A DNA stretch of 9,188 nucleotides from Calditrichota bacterium (GTDB taxonomy: Bacteria > Calditrichota > Calditrichia > RBG-13-44-9 > J075): positions 1-9,188 of the forward strand of contig JAJRYW010000285.1 in the NCBI GenBank assembly GCA_024275555.1. Reading direction: 5' to 3'. The translations under genes and the position numbers were made by a program. Within the stretch, counting starts at the first letter, position 1. The number at the start of each line of letters is the position of its first letter. Of the stretch, positions 1-6,252 are shown in pieces. Below the pieces are notes generated by a model. It ran no database searches. It saw nothing but the letters and a program-made list of their open reading frames with translations, and was not told the DNA's origin.

Positions 1-610
1 AGATTACGGGGATCTGTATTACCTGGATAAAAAGGCTGTGGCAGCCCTGGAGCGGATGGGCGAAAAAAGCGCCGAAAATCTTTTGGCCGGCATTGAAATG
101 AGCAAGCAGTGCCCCCTCTCCCGGCTGATCTTCGGATTGGGGATTCGTTATGTCGGAGAAGGCGCCGCAAAATTGTTGGCCAATCATTTTCATTCCATCG
201 ATGCGCTGGCCAGCGCCTCGGCTGAAGAGATCCTGGAAACGCCCGGGATCGGAGAAAAAACCGCCGAAAGCATCCGGGAGTTCTTTCGCCGGCCGGAAAA
301 CATTGCCGTGCTGGACAAACTGCGCCGGGCCGGAATGCCGTTTGAGGAGCGCCCGGCAGAGGAGCGCCGTTTGCATGACCAGCGCTTTGTTGGAAAAACA
401 TTTGTATTTACCGGCGCATTGGCGCAGTTCACCAGGGATGAGGCCGCGGAGTTAGTGGAACAGCGGGGCGGAAAAGTTGTCAAATCCGTGAGTAAAAAGA
501 CAGACTATGTGGTGGTCGGGGAAGACCCGGGCTCCAAATATCGCAAAGCCCGGGAGTTGGGAATAACCGTGCTGAGCGAAGACGAGTTTTTGCGCATGAT
601 CAAATCCTGA
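1..610 (+). CDS. ligA: NAD-dependent DNA ligase LigA, C-terminal part (5' end outside window)
   Basis: This is the 3' end of the replicative and repair ligase that seals nicks using NAD+. The frame is open from base 2 and gives 202 residues before TGA at 608-610. The first part matches the LigA helix-hairpin-helix region: a DLYYL segment, then GEKSAENLL, GLGIRYVGEGAAKLL and TPGIGEKTAESI, the usual tandem HhH repeats that grip DNA. The last ~80 residues are a BRCT domain, seen in FVGKTFVFTG, RGGKVVKSVSKKTDYVVVG and the LSEDEFLRMI ending typical of LigA. The adenylation domain with the catalytic lysine, the OB fold and the zinc finger lie upstream and are not visible. Nothing in the visible part looks damaged. 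The frame continues upstream of the first possible start (GTG at 38), so the gene is cut by the window edge rather than short. The call is secure from the domain order and the motif match. Confidence 0.96.
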   Translation, partial: DYGDLYYLDKKAVAALERMGEKSAENLLAGIEMSKQCPLSRLIFGLGIRYVGEGAAKLLANHFHSIDALASASAEEILETPGIGEKTAESIREFFRRPENIAVLDKLRRAGMPFEERPAEERRLHDQRFVGKTFVFTGALAQFTRDEAAELVEQRGGKVVKSVSKKTDYVVVGEDPGSKYRKARELGITVLSEDEFLRMIKS

Positions 611-614
611 TATT

Positions 615-628
615 GTAAGTTCACTTAC
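615..628. repeat. Short inverted repeat GTAAGT-TC-ACTTAC
   Basis: Two perfect 6-nt arms (615-620 and 623-628) are separated by 2 nt, 5 bp after the ligA stop codon. The spacer is too short for a stable RNA hairpin, so if it means anything it would be a two-fold symmetric protein-binding site. No regulator is known. A 6+6 match can arise by chance. Confidence 0.2.
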
Positions 629-761
629 GGTTGAATCCCGGTTGTCAGCCCACCTTAGAGCACAGCAACGGCTAAAGTAGTTTTTTCCGGCCAATTAACC
701 TGTCCGGGGAAAGCCGATTAATGTACGGGCCGTTTAAGCGTTTTTTAATGAAGGAGAATCT

Positions 762-1457
762 ATGCGATATCATAAAGGTATTTGGGGCGGCTTGCTGGTC
801 CTGTTCCTGCTGGCCGGCTGCAGCAGCGCCACCGATCCTGCGGCGAACAACAGCAACAACGGTTCCAACGGCGGAAATAGCGGAGACGGTCCGTTTATCA
901 TCACCGACCGCACCGGCAAGCGCTGGGATGTTACTCACGCGGTAAAACGCTATAATTTTGAGGCGGATAAATTTCAGTTCGGCCTGGGGCCCAATGCCAT
1001 CCCGCCCATCGAGGAGCCTCGTTTCTTTTCGCCGGAAGACCCTGGCTGGCCGGGACCGGAGCAAACCTTTATCGTAATCGGAGCGAATATTAATGGGCAT
1101 ACCCGCGCTTACCCCACCACCATCCTGAAAAGCTTTGAAGTGGTTGATGACCAATTCGGAGAAGACTACCTTGCCGTAACCTATTGACCGCTGATACAAT
1201 TGGCTGCCGTGTACAGCCGGGAAATTGACGGAGAAATTTTAACGCTTGCCGCCAGCGGGTGGACCTACCGGAACACTTTTGTGTTATACGATTTTGAAAC
1301 GGAAACTCTCTGGTATCACTTAAACGGAACCGATGGACTCACCGGGATTGCCGGTACTTATGCCGATAGCGTGCTGTCTGAATATCCCTCCCTGTTTACC
1401 CGCTGGTCTACCTGGCTGGTGGACAATCCAACTTCTAAGTTTCTGAGACAAGATTAG
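762..1457 (+). CDS. DUF3179-family lipoprotein, candidate selenoprotein (in-frame TGA = Sec142)
   Basis: The start ATG at 762 has AAGGAG (751-756) 5 nt upstream. Residues 1-20 form a lipoprotein signal peptide with lipobox LAGC (Cys20 would be lipidated), followed by an Asn/Gly/Ser-rich linker to about residue 43. From about residue 95 the protein follows the DUF3179 pattern: FIVIGANINGHTRAYP, then LKSFEVVDDQFGEDYLAVTY. At that point, where the family has VTYCPL, the DNA reads VTY-TGA-PL (TGA 1185-1187). The same frame then runs on through AVYSREIDGEILTLAASGW, TFVLYDFETETLWYHLNG and WSTWLVDNPTSKFL to TAG at 1455-1457, with no insertion or deletion against the family pattern. Read through, the product is 231 residues. 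The two halves separately would be 141 and about 85 residues, and the second half's only early start (TTG 1200) lacks a ribosome binding site. The family's function is unknown; location should be membrane-anchored outside the cytoplasm. The alternative is a nonsense-mutated pseudogene. Confidence 0.75.
1185..1187 (+). other. In-frame TGA, candidate selenocysteine codon
   Basis: This TGA occupies codon 142 of the DUF3179 lipoprotein, at the cysteine of the family's VTYCPL motif. TGT or TGC to TGA is a single-base change, and Cys/Sec exchange at one site is the usual pattern in selenoprotein families. The genes ending at 610, 2721 and 8747 use TGA as a true stop, which argues against TGA being sense throughout this genome. 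Whether selA, selB, selC and selD exist in the genome cannot be seen here. Confidence 0.65.
1188..1231 (+). promoter_or_regulatory. SECIS-like hairpin immediately after the TGA
   Basis: A two-part stem is visible. CAATT (1197-1201) pairs with AATTG (1223-1227), and GGCTG (1202-1206) pairs with CAGCC (1214-1218). The two helices stack with a 4-nt bulge (1219-1222) on the 3' side, and the apical loop is CCGUGUA (1207-1213). CCG (1188-1190) can also pair with CGG (1229-1231) at the base. The loop starts 20 nt after the TGA, within the 16-37 nt range used for bacterial SECIS elements. One deviation: the loop G is the third base, unless the closing G-C pair opens. A competing fold exists, with GCTG 1190-1193 against CAGC 1214-1217 continued by TACA 1195-1198 against TGTA 1210-1213. 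Its role in SelB binding is inferred. Confidence 0.5.
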
Positions 1458-1475
1458 ATACGATCTTTTATTCCT

Positions 1476-1502
1476 AAAAGCCGGGAAATTTACCCGGCTT
1501 TT
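1476..1502 (+). terminator. Rho-independent terminator after the DUF3179 gene
   Basis: AAAAGCCGGG (1476-1485) and CCCGGCTTTT (1493-1502) form a perfect 10-bp stem with a 7-nt loop and a TTTT end, 18 bp after the TAG at 1455-1457. Its placement after TAG, and not after the internal TGA, agrees with the gene ending at 1457. The flanking A and T runs mean it could also stop transcription on the minus strand. Confidence 0.85.
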
Positions 1503-1566
1503 GGGAAACCCCGGAAACCCCCTTCCGCCTAACAATCGCAAATATCGCTTTTAAAATGTGCCCTGT

Positions 1567-1595
1567 TTGACTAAAATAGGTCAACTTTTTAAAAC
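1567..1595 (+). promoter_or_regulatory. Possible sigma70-type promoter for the 1624-4752 cluster
   Basis: TTGACT (1567-1572) and TAAAAC (1590-1595) are spaced 17 bp apart in AT-rich DNA, between a terminator and the first gene of the cluster. The -35 box matches 5 of 6 and the -10 box 4 of 6 consensus bases. The position is right for a transcript starting near 1602. The AT-rich background makes chance matches likely. Confidence 0.35.
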
Positions 1596-1623
1596 TTAAA
1601 ATAAATACGGAGGTCGTGTTTCT

Positions 1624-1989
1624 ATGATTTCAGTTTCCATATATAAATTTATTCATATGCTGGGTATTATTTCGGTCTTTATGTCGCTGGGCGGGTTAAC
1701 CATGCATATGATCAACAATGGCGTGAAAGATCATAACTGGCGGAAACAGCTTGGCATTACCCACGGGGTTGGCCTGGCGCTGATTCTGTTAGGCGGTTTC
1801 GGAATGCTGGCGCGGAAGAACATTGCTTTTACGGAAGGATGGGTGTTAACAAAGGTGCTGATCTGGTTTGTGATTGCCGGATTGTTTGCCATGGTGCTGC
1901 GCAAACCCTCCATAAGTCGGGCAATGTGGTCTCTTTTTATTTTACTGGGAGTGCTTGCCGCCTACATGGCTATTTTTAAACCGTTCTAA
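1624..1989 (+). CDS. Small four-helix inner-membrane protein, SirB-like in shape
   Basis: The product has 121 residues. The start ATG at 1624 has GGAGG (1609-1613) 10 nt upstream. Four hydrophobic segments are visible, at about residues 5-28, 46-63, 73-92 and 101-118, with short charged loops (KDHNWRK, MLARKN, LRKPSISR), so it is an integral membrane protein with almost no soluble part. Histidines lie at 11 and 28 at the ends of helix 1 and at 47 at the start of helix 2. That arrangement, with the length, recalls SirB2-like or other small four-helix membrane families, some of which bind haem or metals, but I do not recognise a diagnostic motif. It is the first gene of a tight cluster, 15 bp before rsmI, and no functional link to the following genes is obvious. 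The reading frame is convincing (ribosome binding site, strong hydrophobic pattern, full-length stop). The function is unassigned. Confidence 0.8.
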   Translation: MISVSIYKFIHMLGIISVFMSLGGLTMHMINNGVKDHNWRKQLGITHGVGLALILLGGFGMLARKNIAFTEGWVLTKVLIWFVIAGLFAMVLRKPSISRAMWSLFILLGVLAAYMAIFKPF

Positions 1990-2004
1990 ATACCGGACGC
2001 ACTG

Positions 2005-2721
2005 ATGAGCAACATGCTCGAATCAAGCTCACTTGTCGGGGTGCTGTATTTAGTCAGCACCCCGATAGGAAATTTGGAAGACATTACCTTGCGGGCCATC
2101 CGTATCCTCTCGGAAGTAGACGCCATCCTGGCCGAAGACACCCGCATCACCCGCCGTTTGCTGGATCATTACCAGATAAAAACCCGCATGATGAGTTATC
2201 ATGCCCACAACGAAAGCGGGCGGATTCCCCAGGTGATCGAGATGCTCAAAGGGGGGCAATCCCTGGCGCTGGTGAGCGACGCCGGCACCCCGCTAATTTC
2301 CGATCCGGGCCTGCGCCTGGTGCAAAAGGCCATTTGCGAGAAAATAACCATTACGCCGGCGCCGGGGCCATCGGCGTTGCTGGCGGCTATCGTGGCTTCG
2401 GGACTTCCCACAAACCGTTTCGTCTTCGAAGGATTTTTGCCCAAAAAAAAGGGCCGGCAAACCAAACTCAAGTTTTTAGCCGAAGAACCGGGAACCATCG
2501 TGATTTATGAGTCCGCCCGGCGAATTCAAAAAACTATAGAAGATATTGTGAAACATTTGGGAAATCGTTATATTGTGGTTTCGCGCGAATTGACAAAGCG
2601 CTATGAGGAAGTGTTGAGAGGAGAGGCTGTAGAGCTTCTGGAGATACTAGCAAATCGGCAATTAAAAGGGGAAGTAGTGCTGTTGATTGCCGGCGCCGAT
2701 TTTAAACCGTTTCTACTTTGA
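2005..2721 (+). CDS. rsmI: 16S rRNA 2'-O-ribose C1402 methyltransferase RsmI
   Basis: This SAM-dependent enzyme methylates the ribose of C1402 in the decoding centre of 16S rRNA. It belongs to the tetrapyrrole-methylase fold family. All the family landmarks are present in order: STPIGNLEDIT (18-28), AEDTR (43-47), SDAGTPLISDPG (91-102), the SAM-site run TPAPGPSALLAAI (117-129), FEGFLPKKKGRQ (141-152), YESARRI (168-174), SRELTKRYEE (193-202) and KGEVVLLIAG (221-230). At 238 residues it is shorter than the E. coli protein (about 286) and lacks the usual C-terminal extension. The coding frame ends in a clean TGA, and such core-only forms may be normal in this lineage. ATG 2005 has no clear Shine-Dalgarno. 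ATG 2014, or GTG codons near 2038, could serve instead, because conserved homology begins at GVLYLVSTPIGN. It lies 15 bp from both neighbours, so translation is probably coupled. Confidence 0.95.
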   Translation: MSNMLESSSLVGVLYLVSTPIGNLEDITLRAIRILSEVDAILAEDTRITRRLLDHYQIKTRMMSYHAHNESGRIPQVIEMLKGGQSLALVSDAGTPLISDPGLRLVQKAICEKITITPAPGPSALLAAIVASGLPTNRFVFEGFLPKKKGRQTKLKFLAEEPGTIVIYESARRIQKTIEDIVKHLGNRYIVVSRELTKRYEEVLRGEAVELLEILANRQLKGEVVLLIAGADFKPFLL

Positions 2722-2736
2722 TTGTGAGTTGTTTAA

Positions 2737-3390
2737 ATGAACCAAAAGGGATTTACGATTATACCAGCTTCGGTACGGACCTGGTTTACCGAGGCGATTG
2801 ATCGCCCCATAGATTTCTTTATCAACCTGAATATCCACCCCAATTTTTTTACCATCCTCGGATTAATAGCCTCGCTCATCGGAGCGTTTTTTTATGCTTC
2901 CGGCAGCCTGCGGATCGGGGGAGTTTTTATTCTGTTAGGCGGAATTTGCGACACCTTTGACGGCAAAATTGCCCGGAAAACCGGGAGCGCCTCCAGTTTT
3001 GGGGCGGTTTTTGACTCTTCCCTGGATCGCTACGCCGAATTTTTTATGTTTTTTGGAATCGGGTATTACATGATTATACATCCCGACGGCTTAGCGAAGA
3101 TTATGTTGGCCGTCGTCTTCATGGCTTTGCTCGGTTCGATTATGGTCAGCTATGTGCGGGCCCGCGCAGAAGGCGCCGGAATCGACTGCAAAGTCGGCAT
3201 TATGCAGCGCGCCGACCGGATTGTGCTGATTGCCGCCGGATCACTCATCCATGAGTATGCACTCTTTGCGGTTCTGTGGATTGTGGCGATTTTTGCCAAC
3301 ATCACCGCCGTGCACCGGATGTATCATGTCTGGCGTTCCGACCGGGATGCCGTAGATAACGAAAATTTGGATGAATCACTGGGTGTTTAA
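2737..3390 (+). CDS. CDP-alcohol phosphatidyltransferase, probable inositol-phospholipid synthase
   Basis: This is a membrane enzyme that transfers a phosphatidyl group from CDP-diacylglycerol to an alcohol acceptor. The complete family signature is visible: D72-x2-D75-G76-x2-A79-R80-x8-G89-x3-D93-x3-D97, whose acidic residues bind the catalytic divalent metals. Hydrophobic segments at about 37-53, 58-71, 101-117, 121-140, 160-172 and 174-192 fit the six-helix fold. The stretch SYVRARAEGAGIDCKVGIMQR (138-158) resembles PI-phosphate and archaetidyl-inositol-phosphate synthases more than PgsA or PssA, but I cannot separate them by eye. The next gene, 30 bp downstream, makes inositol-3-phosphate, so the likely acceptor is that compound and the product phosphatidylinositol phosphate. 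The family signature is seen directly; the acceptor is inferred from context. ATG 2737 has no strong ribosome binding site, and the gene starts 15 bp after rsmI. Alternatives are phosphatidylglycerophosphate synthase or direct phosphatidylinositol synthase. Confidence 0.88.
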   Translation: MNQKGFTIIPASVRTWFTEAIDRPIDFFINLNIHPNFFTILGLIASLIGAFFYASGSLRIGGVFILLGGICDTFDGKIARKTGSASSFGAVFDSSLDRYAEFFMFFGIGYYMIIHPDGLAKIMLAVVFMALLGSIMVSYVRARAEGAGIDCKVGIMQRADRIVLIAAGSLIHEYALFAVLWIVAIFANITAVHRMYHVWRSDRDAVDNENLDESLGV

Positions 3391-3420
3391 TTAAAGACTT
3401 CCAGAAGATAAAAGGAGCCT

Positions 3421-4752
3421 ATGATGGAAAACCAACCTAAAGTAAACATTGCTCCTGCCGAAGGGCGGTTGGGCATTTTAACCCCGGGAATGGGCGCCGT
3501 CGCGACCACATTCATGGCCGGAGTTATTGCAACTCGTAAAGGGATCGGACTCCCGATCGGATCGCTGACCCAAATGGGGACGATTCGCCTGGGTAAACGA
3601 ACCGAACATCGCACCCCCCTGATCAAAGACTTTGTCCCCCTGGTGGATTTGGAAAATATCTATTTTGGCGGGTGGGACATTTTTAAGGACGACGCCTACC
3701 AGTCGGCTATGAATTGCGGTGTGTTGGAGAAAGAACTGCTCAACCAGATTAAACCGGAACTGGAAGCAATTAAGCCCTGGAAAGGCGTGTTTAACAAAGA
3801 CTACGTCAAAAAGCTGGACGGCGACTATATCAAAACCGGCGGCAGCAAATGGGATTACGCCCAGATGGTCATGGAAGATATTCAACAATTTATGGATACA
3901 AATAAAATAGACCGGGTGGTTATCGTCTGGTGCGGCAGCACCGAAATTTACCTGAAACCGGAAGCGGTTCACCAGGATATTAAAAGTTTCGAAAAGGGAC
4001 TCAAAGAAGATCATCCCGCCATTGCCCCGAGCATGATCTATGCCTACGCGGCGCTGAAAATGGGGATTCCTTTTGCCAACGGCGCCCCCAATTTAACCGT
4101 GGACATCCCGGCTTTTTATGAACTGGCCAAAGAGACCAAGACCCCCCTGGCCGGCAAAGATTTTAAAACCGGCCAGACGCTGATGAAAACCATCCTGGCC
4201 CCGGGATTAAAAGCACGTTTGCTGGGCCTTGCCGGATGGTTCTCGACCAACATTCTCGGCAACCGCGACGGAGAAGTGCTCGACGATCCGGAGTCTTTCA
4301 AAACCAAGGAAGAGAGCAAACTCTCGGTGCTGGAGCAAATCCTGCAGCCGGAGTTGTACCCGGACCTTTATAAAGATTTTTATCATAAAGTGCGCATCAA
4401 CTATTATCCTCCCCGTGGAGACAACAAAGAAGGGTGGGATAACGTCGATATCTTTGGCTGGCTGGGTTATCCGATGCAGATTAAGATCGATTTTCTCTGC
4501 CGGGATAGCATCCTTGCCGCGCCGATTGTGCTGGACCTGGCCCTGTTTATGGACCTGGCCAAGCGCTGCGAATTTCACGGCATCCAGGAATGGCTCTCTT
4601 TTTACTTTAAAAGCCCCACCACCCCCCCCGGACTCTATCCGGAACATGATCTCTTCATCCAGCATATGAAATTGAAAAACACACTTCGTTATATCAAGGG
4701 TGAGGAACAAATTACTCACTTGGGTGCTGATTACTACGAATTCTATCGCTAA
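3421..4752 (+). CDS. Inositol-3-phosphate synthase (myo-inositol-1-phosphate synthase)
   Basis: This enzyme converts glucose-6-phosphate to 1L-myo-inositol-1-phosphate (D-inositol-3-phosphate) with NAD+ as a recycled cofactor, in the cytoplasm (EC 5.5.1.4). The protein has 443 residues. A Rossmann-type start TPGMGAVATTFMAG (21-34) binds NAD. GGWDI (83-87) is a family hallmark, and NGAPNLTVDIPAF (220-232) follows. The core catalytic run AGKDFKTGQTLMKTIL (244-259) continues into NILGNRDGEVL (277-287) and SFKTKEESK (292-300), the equivalent of the family's lysine-rich active-site region. DSILAAPIVLDLALF (362-376) is the conserved C-terminal element. ATG 3421 follows AGGAG (3412-3416); an immediately following ATG at 3424 is an equally possible start. 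The pairing with a CDP-alcohol phosphatidyltransferase 30 bp upstream points to inositol-lipid synthesis rather than osmolyte production or catabolism. A family-level call is secure; the pathway role is inferred. Confidence 0.95.
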   Translation: MMENQPKVNIAPAEGRLGILTPGMGAVATTFMAGVIATRKGIGLPIGSLTQMGTIRLGKRTEHRTPLIKDFVPLVDLENIYFGGWDIFKDDAYQSAMNCGVLEKELLNQIKPELEAIKPWKGVFNKDYVKKLDGDYIKTGGSKWDYAQMVMEDIQQFMDTNKIDRVVIVWCGSTEIYLKPEAVHQDIKSFEKGLKEDHPAIAPSMIYAYAALKMGIPFANGAPNLTVDIPAFYELAKETKTPLAGKDFKTGQTLMKTILAPGLKARLLGLAGWFSTNILGNRDGEVLDDPESFKTKEESKLSVLEQILQPELYPDLYKDFYHKVRINYYPPRGDNKEGWDNVDIFGWLGYPMQIKIDFLCRDSILAAPIVLDLALFMDLAKRCEFHGIQEWLSFYFKSPTTPPGLYPEHDLFIQHMKLKNTLRYIKGEEQITHLGADYYEFYR

Positions 4753-4769
4753 TTACTCTAATCTTTTCT

Positions 4770-4803
4770 AACGGCAGAGGGGCGTATACGCCCCTCTGCC
4801 GTT
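4770..4803. terminator. Perfect 34-bp palindrome downstream of inositol-3-phosphate synthase
   Basis: Seventeen bases starting AACGGCAGAGG (from 4770) are followed with no spacer by their exact reverse complement ending CCTCTGCCGTT (to 4803). In RNA it would make a long GC-rich hairpin with a minimal loop at the GTATAC centre. It lies 17 bp after the stop of the four-gene cluster and 81 bp before the MATE gene, which suits transcription termination or 3'-end protection. It has no downstream T run on either strand, so it is not a classical intrinsic terminator. It could instead be a symmetric protein-binding site. Confidence 0.6.
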
Positions 4804-4872
4804 CAGGATGTGTAAAGCGTTCGAAAACAGCATACATTGTTGTTTGGTATTCCTGGAATTCGGCTTAAGCAT

Positions 4873-4880
4873 AGGTGATC
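4873..4880 (+). promoter_or_regulatory. Extended Shine-Dalgarno deciding the TTG start of the MATE gene
   Basis: AGGTGATC matches 8 bases of the complement of the usual 16S rRNA 3' end and lies 4 nt before TTG 4885. An in-frame TGA at 4876-4878 rules out any start further upstream, and no in-frame ATG follows within the conserved N-terminus. Together these fix TTG as the likely initiation codon. Confidence 0.65.
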
Positions 4881-4884
4881 AAGA

Positions 4885-6234
4885 TTGTCGTCCTCGAAAA
4901 AAAAATCTCCTCTCAAGGATGTCCTCAGAACGTCTCTTCCCGCCGTCGTTGATCTTTCTTCCCAGACGATTGCCTGGTTGATTGAGGCCATCTTTATCGG
5001 TCACCTTTCCGCAGCGGCGTTGGCCGGGGTCGGCTTTGCTTTGCAGGTGGTCATCCTGACCTTTACCGTTCTGCTAACCTTTGTGGTCGGCGCCTCCATT
5101 ATTATTGTGCGTTACCTGGGCAATAAAGACACCTGGAGCGCCAATCATATCCTGGCCCAGGCGCTTATTATGGGCACCATTCTCTCCTTTTTTATTGCCG
5201 TGATCTGGTATTTTGGCGGCACCCAGATTTTTGCCATTATCAAAGAAGAGGAGCCTAACGCCAGCATTTACGGGGTGCAATATTTGCAAACCATCTCCTA
5301 CTTCGGCCCGATTATCATCCTCAATTTTATTGCCCTGGGGATTATGCGCATGGTCGGCGACACCATGATTACCATGAAGGTCAACCTTTTTGCCAACGCC
5401 CTGCATCTCTCGCTAGACCCGCTATTAATCTTCGGCTTGTGGGGATTTCCCCGGCTGGAAGCCCAGGGAGCGGCGATTTCGGTCGGTATTGCCCATACGG
5501 CCGCCTTTTTTCTCACGCTTTATTACCTGCGCAGCCGAAAAGCCTCGCTCTTTCTTTCCTTCCGGGAATACACCAACCCCAATTTCGAGACATTTAAGCG
5601 GCTCTTTAAACTGGGAATACCCACCACGGTGGAACAGTTGGTCTGGGCCGCCGGTCAGTTAGTGCTTAGCTTCTACGCCGGCCTGCTGGGGATTGTGGTC
5701 TTAGCGGCGCACCAGGTGTTTGTGCGGATACAATCCGTGTTGACCATGGCCTTCCACGGTTTTGGTTTGGCCTCCATGACCCTGGTGGGCAAAAATATCG
5801 GCGCCGATGAGGAGCACCAGGCCCTGGCCGCCGGAAGAGTCGCCGGCCGGGTCGCCCTGGTAACCTCGGCAATTACCAGCATCATACTGATCATCTTTCA
5901 GGATGTCTGGATGCATATTTTTACCTCGAACCAGGAAGTCATCGACTATGGCACCAAGGTTGTCCTGGTGTTGGCCATTGTACAAATTCCCAAGGCGGTA
6001 AACATCGTTTTTACCGGCAACCTTCGCGGCGGGGCGGATTTGAACTGGCTGATGTGGCTGGCCATCTCCAGCGTGCTGATTTTCGAAGTAACCGGCGCCT
6101 ACTTCCTTTCCATTGTGGCTCAATTTTCCCTGGCCGGCCTGTGGGTGGTGCAAGGCGTCGATGAGAGTTGCCGCCTGGCCTTGAATTACTGGCGCTTCCG
6201 TCAGAAAAAGTGGAGAATGAAAAACATTGTTTAA
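4885..6234 (+). CDS. MATE-family multidrug/toxin efflux transporter
   Basis: This is an inner-membrane antiporter that expels organic cations or drugs in exchange for H+ or Na+. It has 449 residues and about twelve hydrophobic segments in two halves of six, as expected for the family. Visible hallmarks are the first-helix LPAVVDLSSQTIAWLIEAIFIG (19-38) with its conserved proline, AAALAGVG (43-50), MRMVGDTMITMKVNLFANAL (154-173) with LDPLLIFG (177-184), and LASMTLVGKNIGADE (295-309) with the following AAGR. NLRGGADLNWLMW (379-391) is the second-half counterpart of the GDT motif. The gene starts at TTG with an extended Shine-Dalgarno. The tail after residue 430 is basic (YWRFRQKKWR), consistent with a cytoplasmic C-terminus. 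tmk begins 18 bp downstream, so the two are probably cotranscribed without an evident functional link. Substrate and coupling ion cannot be told from the sequence. Flippase-type relatives are possible but less likely. Confidence 0.93.
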   Translation: MSSSKKKSPLKDVLRTSLPAVVDLSSQTIAWLIEAIFIGHLSAAALAGVGFALQVVILTFTVLLTFVVGASIIIVRYLGNKDTWSANHILAQALIMGTILSFFIAVIWYFGGTQIFAIIKEEEPNASIYGVQYLQTISYFGPIIILNFIALGIMRMVGDTMITMKVNLFANALHLSLDPLLIFGLWGFPRLEAQGAAISVGIAHTAAFFLTLYYLRSRKASLFLSFREYTNPNFETFKRLFKLGIPTTVEQLVWAAGQLVLSFYAGLLGIVVLAAHQVFVRIQSVLTMAFHGFGLASMTLVGKNIGADEEHQALAAGRVAGRVALVTSAITSIILIIFQDVWMHIFTSNQEVIDYGTKVVLVLAIVQIPKAVNIVFTGNLRGGADLNWLMWLAISSVLIFEVTGAYFLSIVAQFSLAGLWVVQGVDESCRLALNYWRFRQKKWRMKNIV

Positions 6235-6252
6235 CCCAAACCATCCGACTTT

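Noticed and set aside
629..750. Possible riboswitch or small RNA between ligA and the lipoprotein gene
   Set aside because: Only weak, short pairings are visible, no known riboswitch core was recognised, and the gap is only about 150 bp.
721..945. ORF starting at ATG 721 on the plus strand
   Set aside because: It is out of frame with the lipoprotein gene, lacks a ribosome binding site, and gives a composition typical of a shadow frame.
762..1187. Genome-wide reassignment of TGA (for example to Trp or Gly) as the explanation for the internal TGA
   Set aside because: ligA, rsmI and the S41 protease all end at TGA at the expected family C-termini, and the position corresponds to Cys, not Trp or Gly.
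1200..1457. Separate 85-residue gene starting at TTG 1200
   Set aside because: It is in the same frame as the upstream lipoprotein, has no ribosome binding site, and its product is the continuation of the DUF3179 domain.
3478..4014. Long minus-strand ORFs opposite inositol-3-phosphate synthase (also 4207-4719)
   Set aside because: They are antisense to a secure gene, have no recognisable domains, and match the pattern of reverse-strand shadows in GC-balanced coding DNA.
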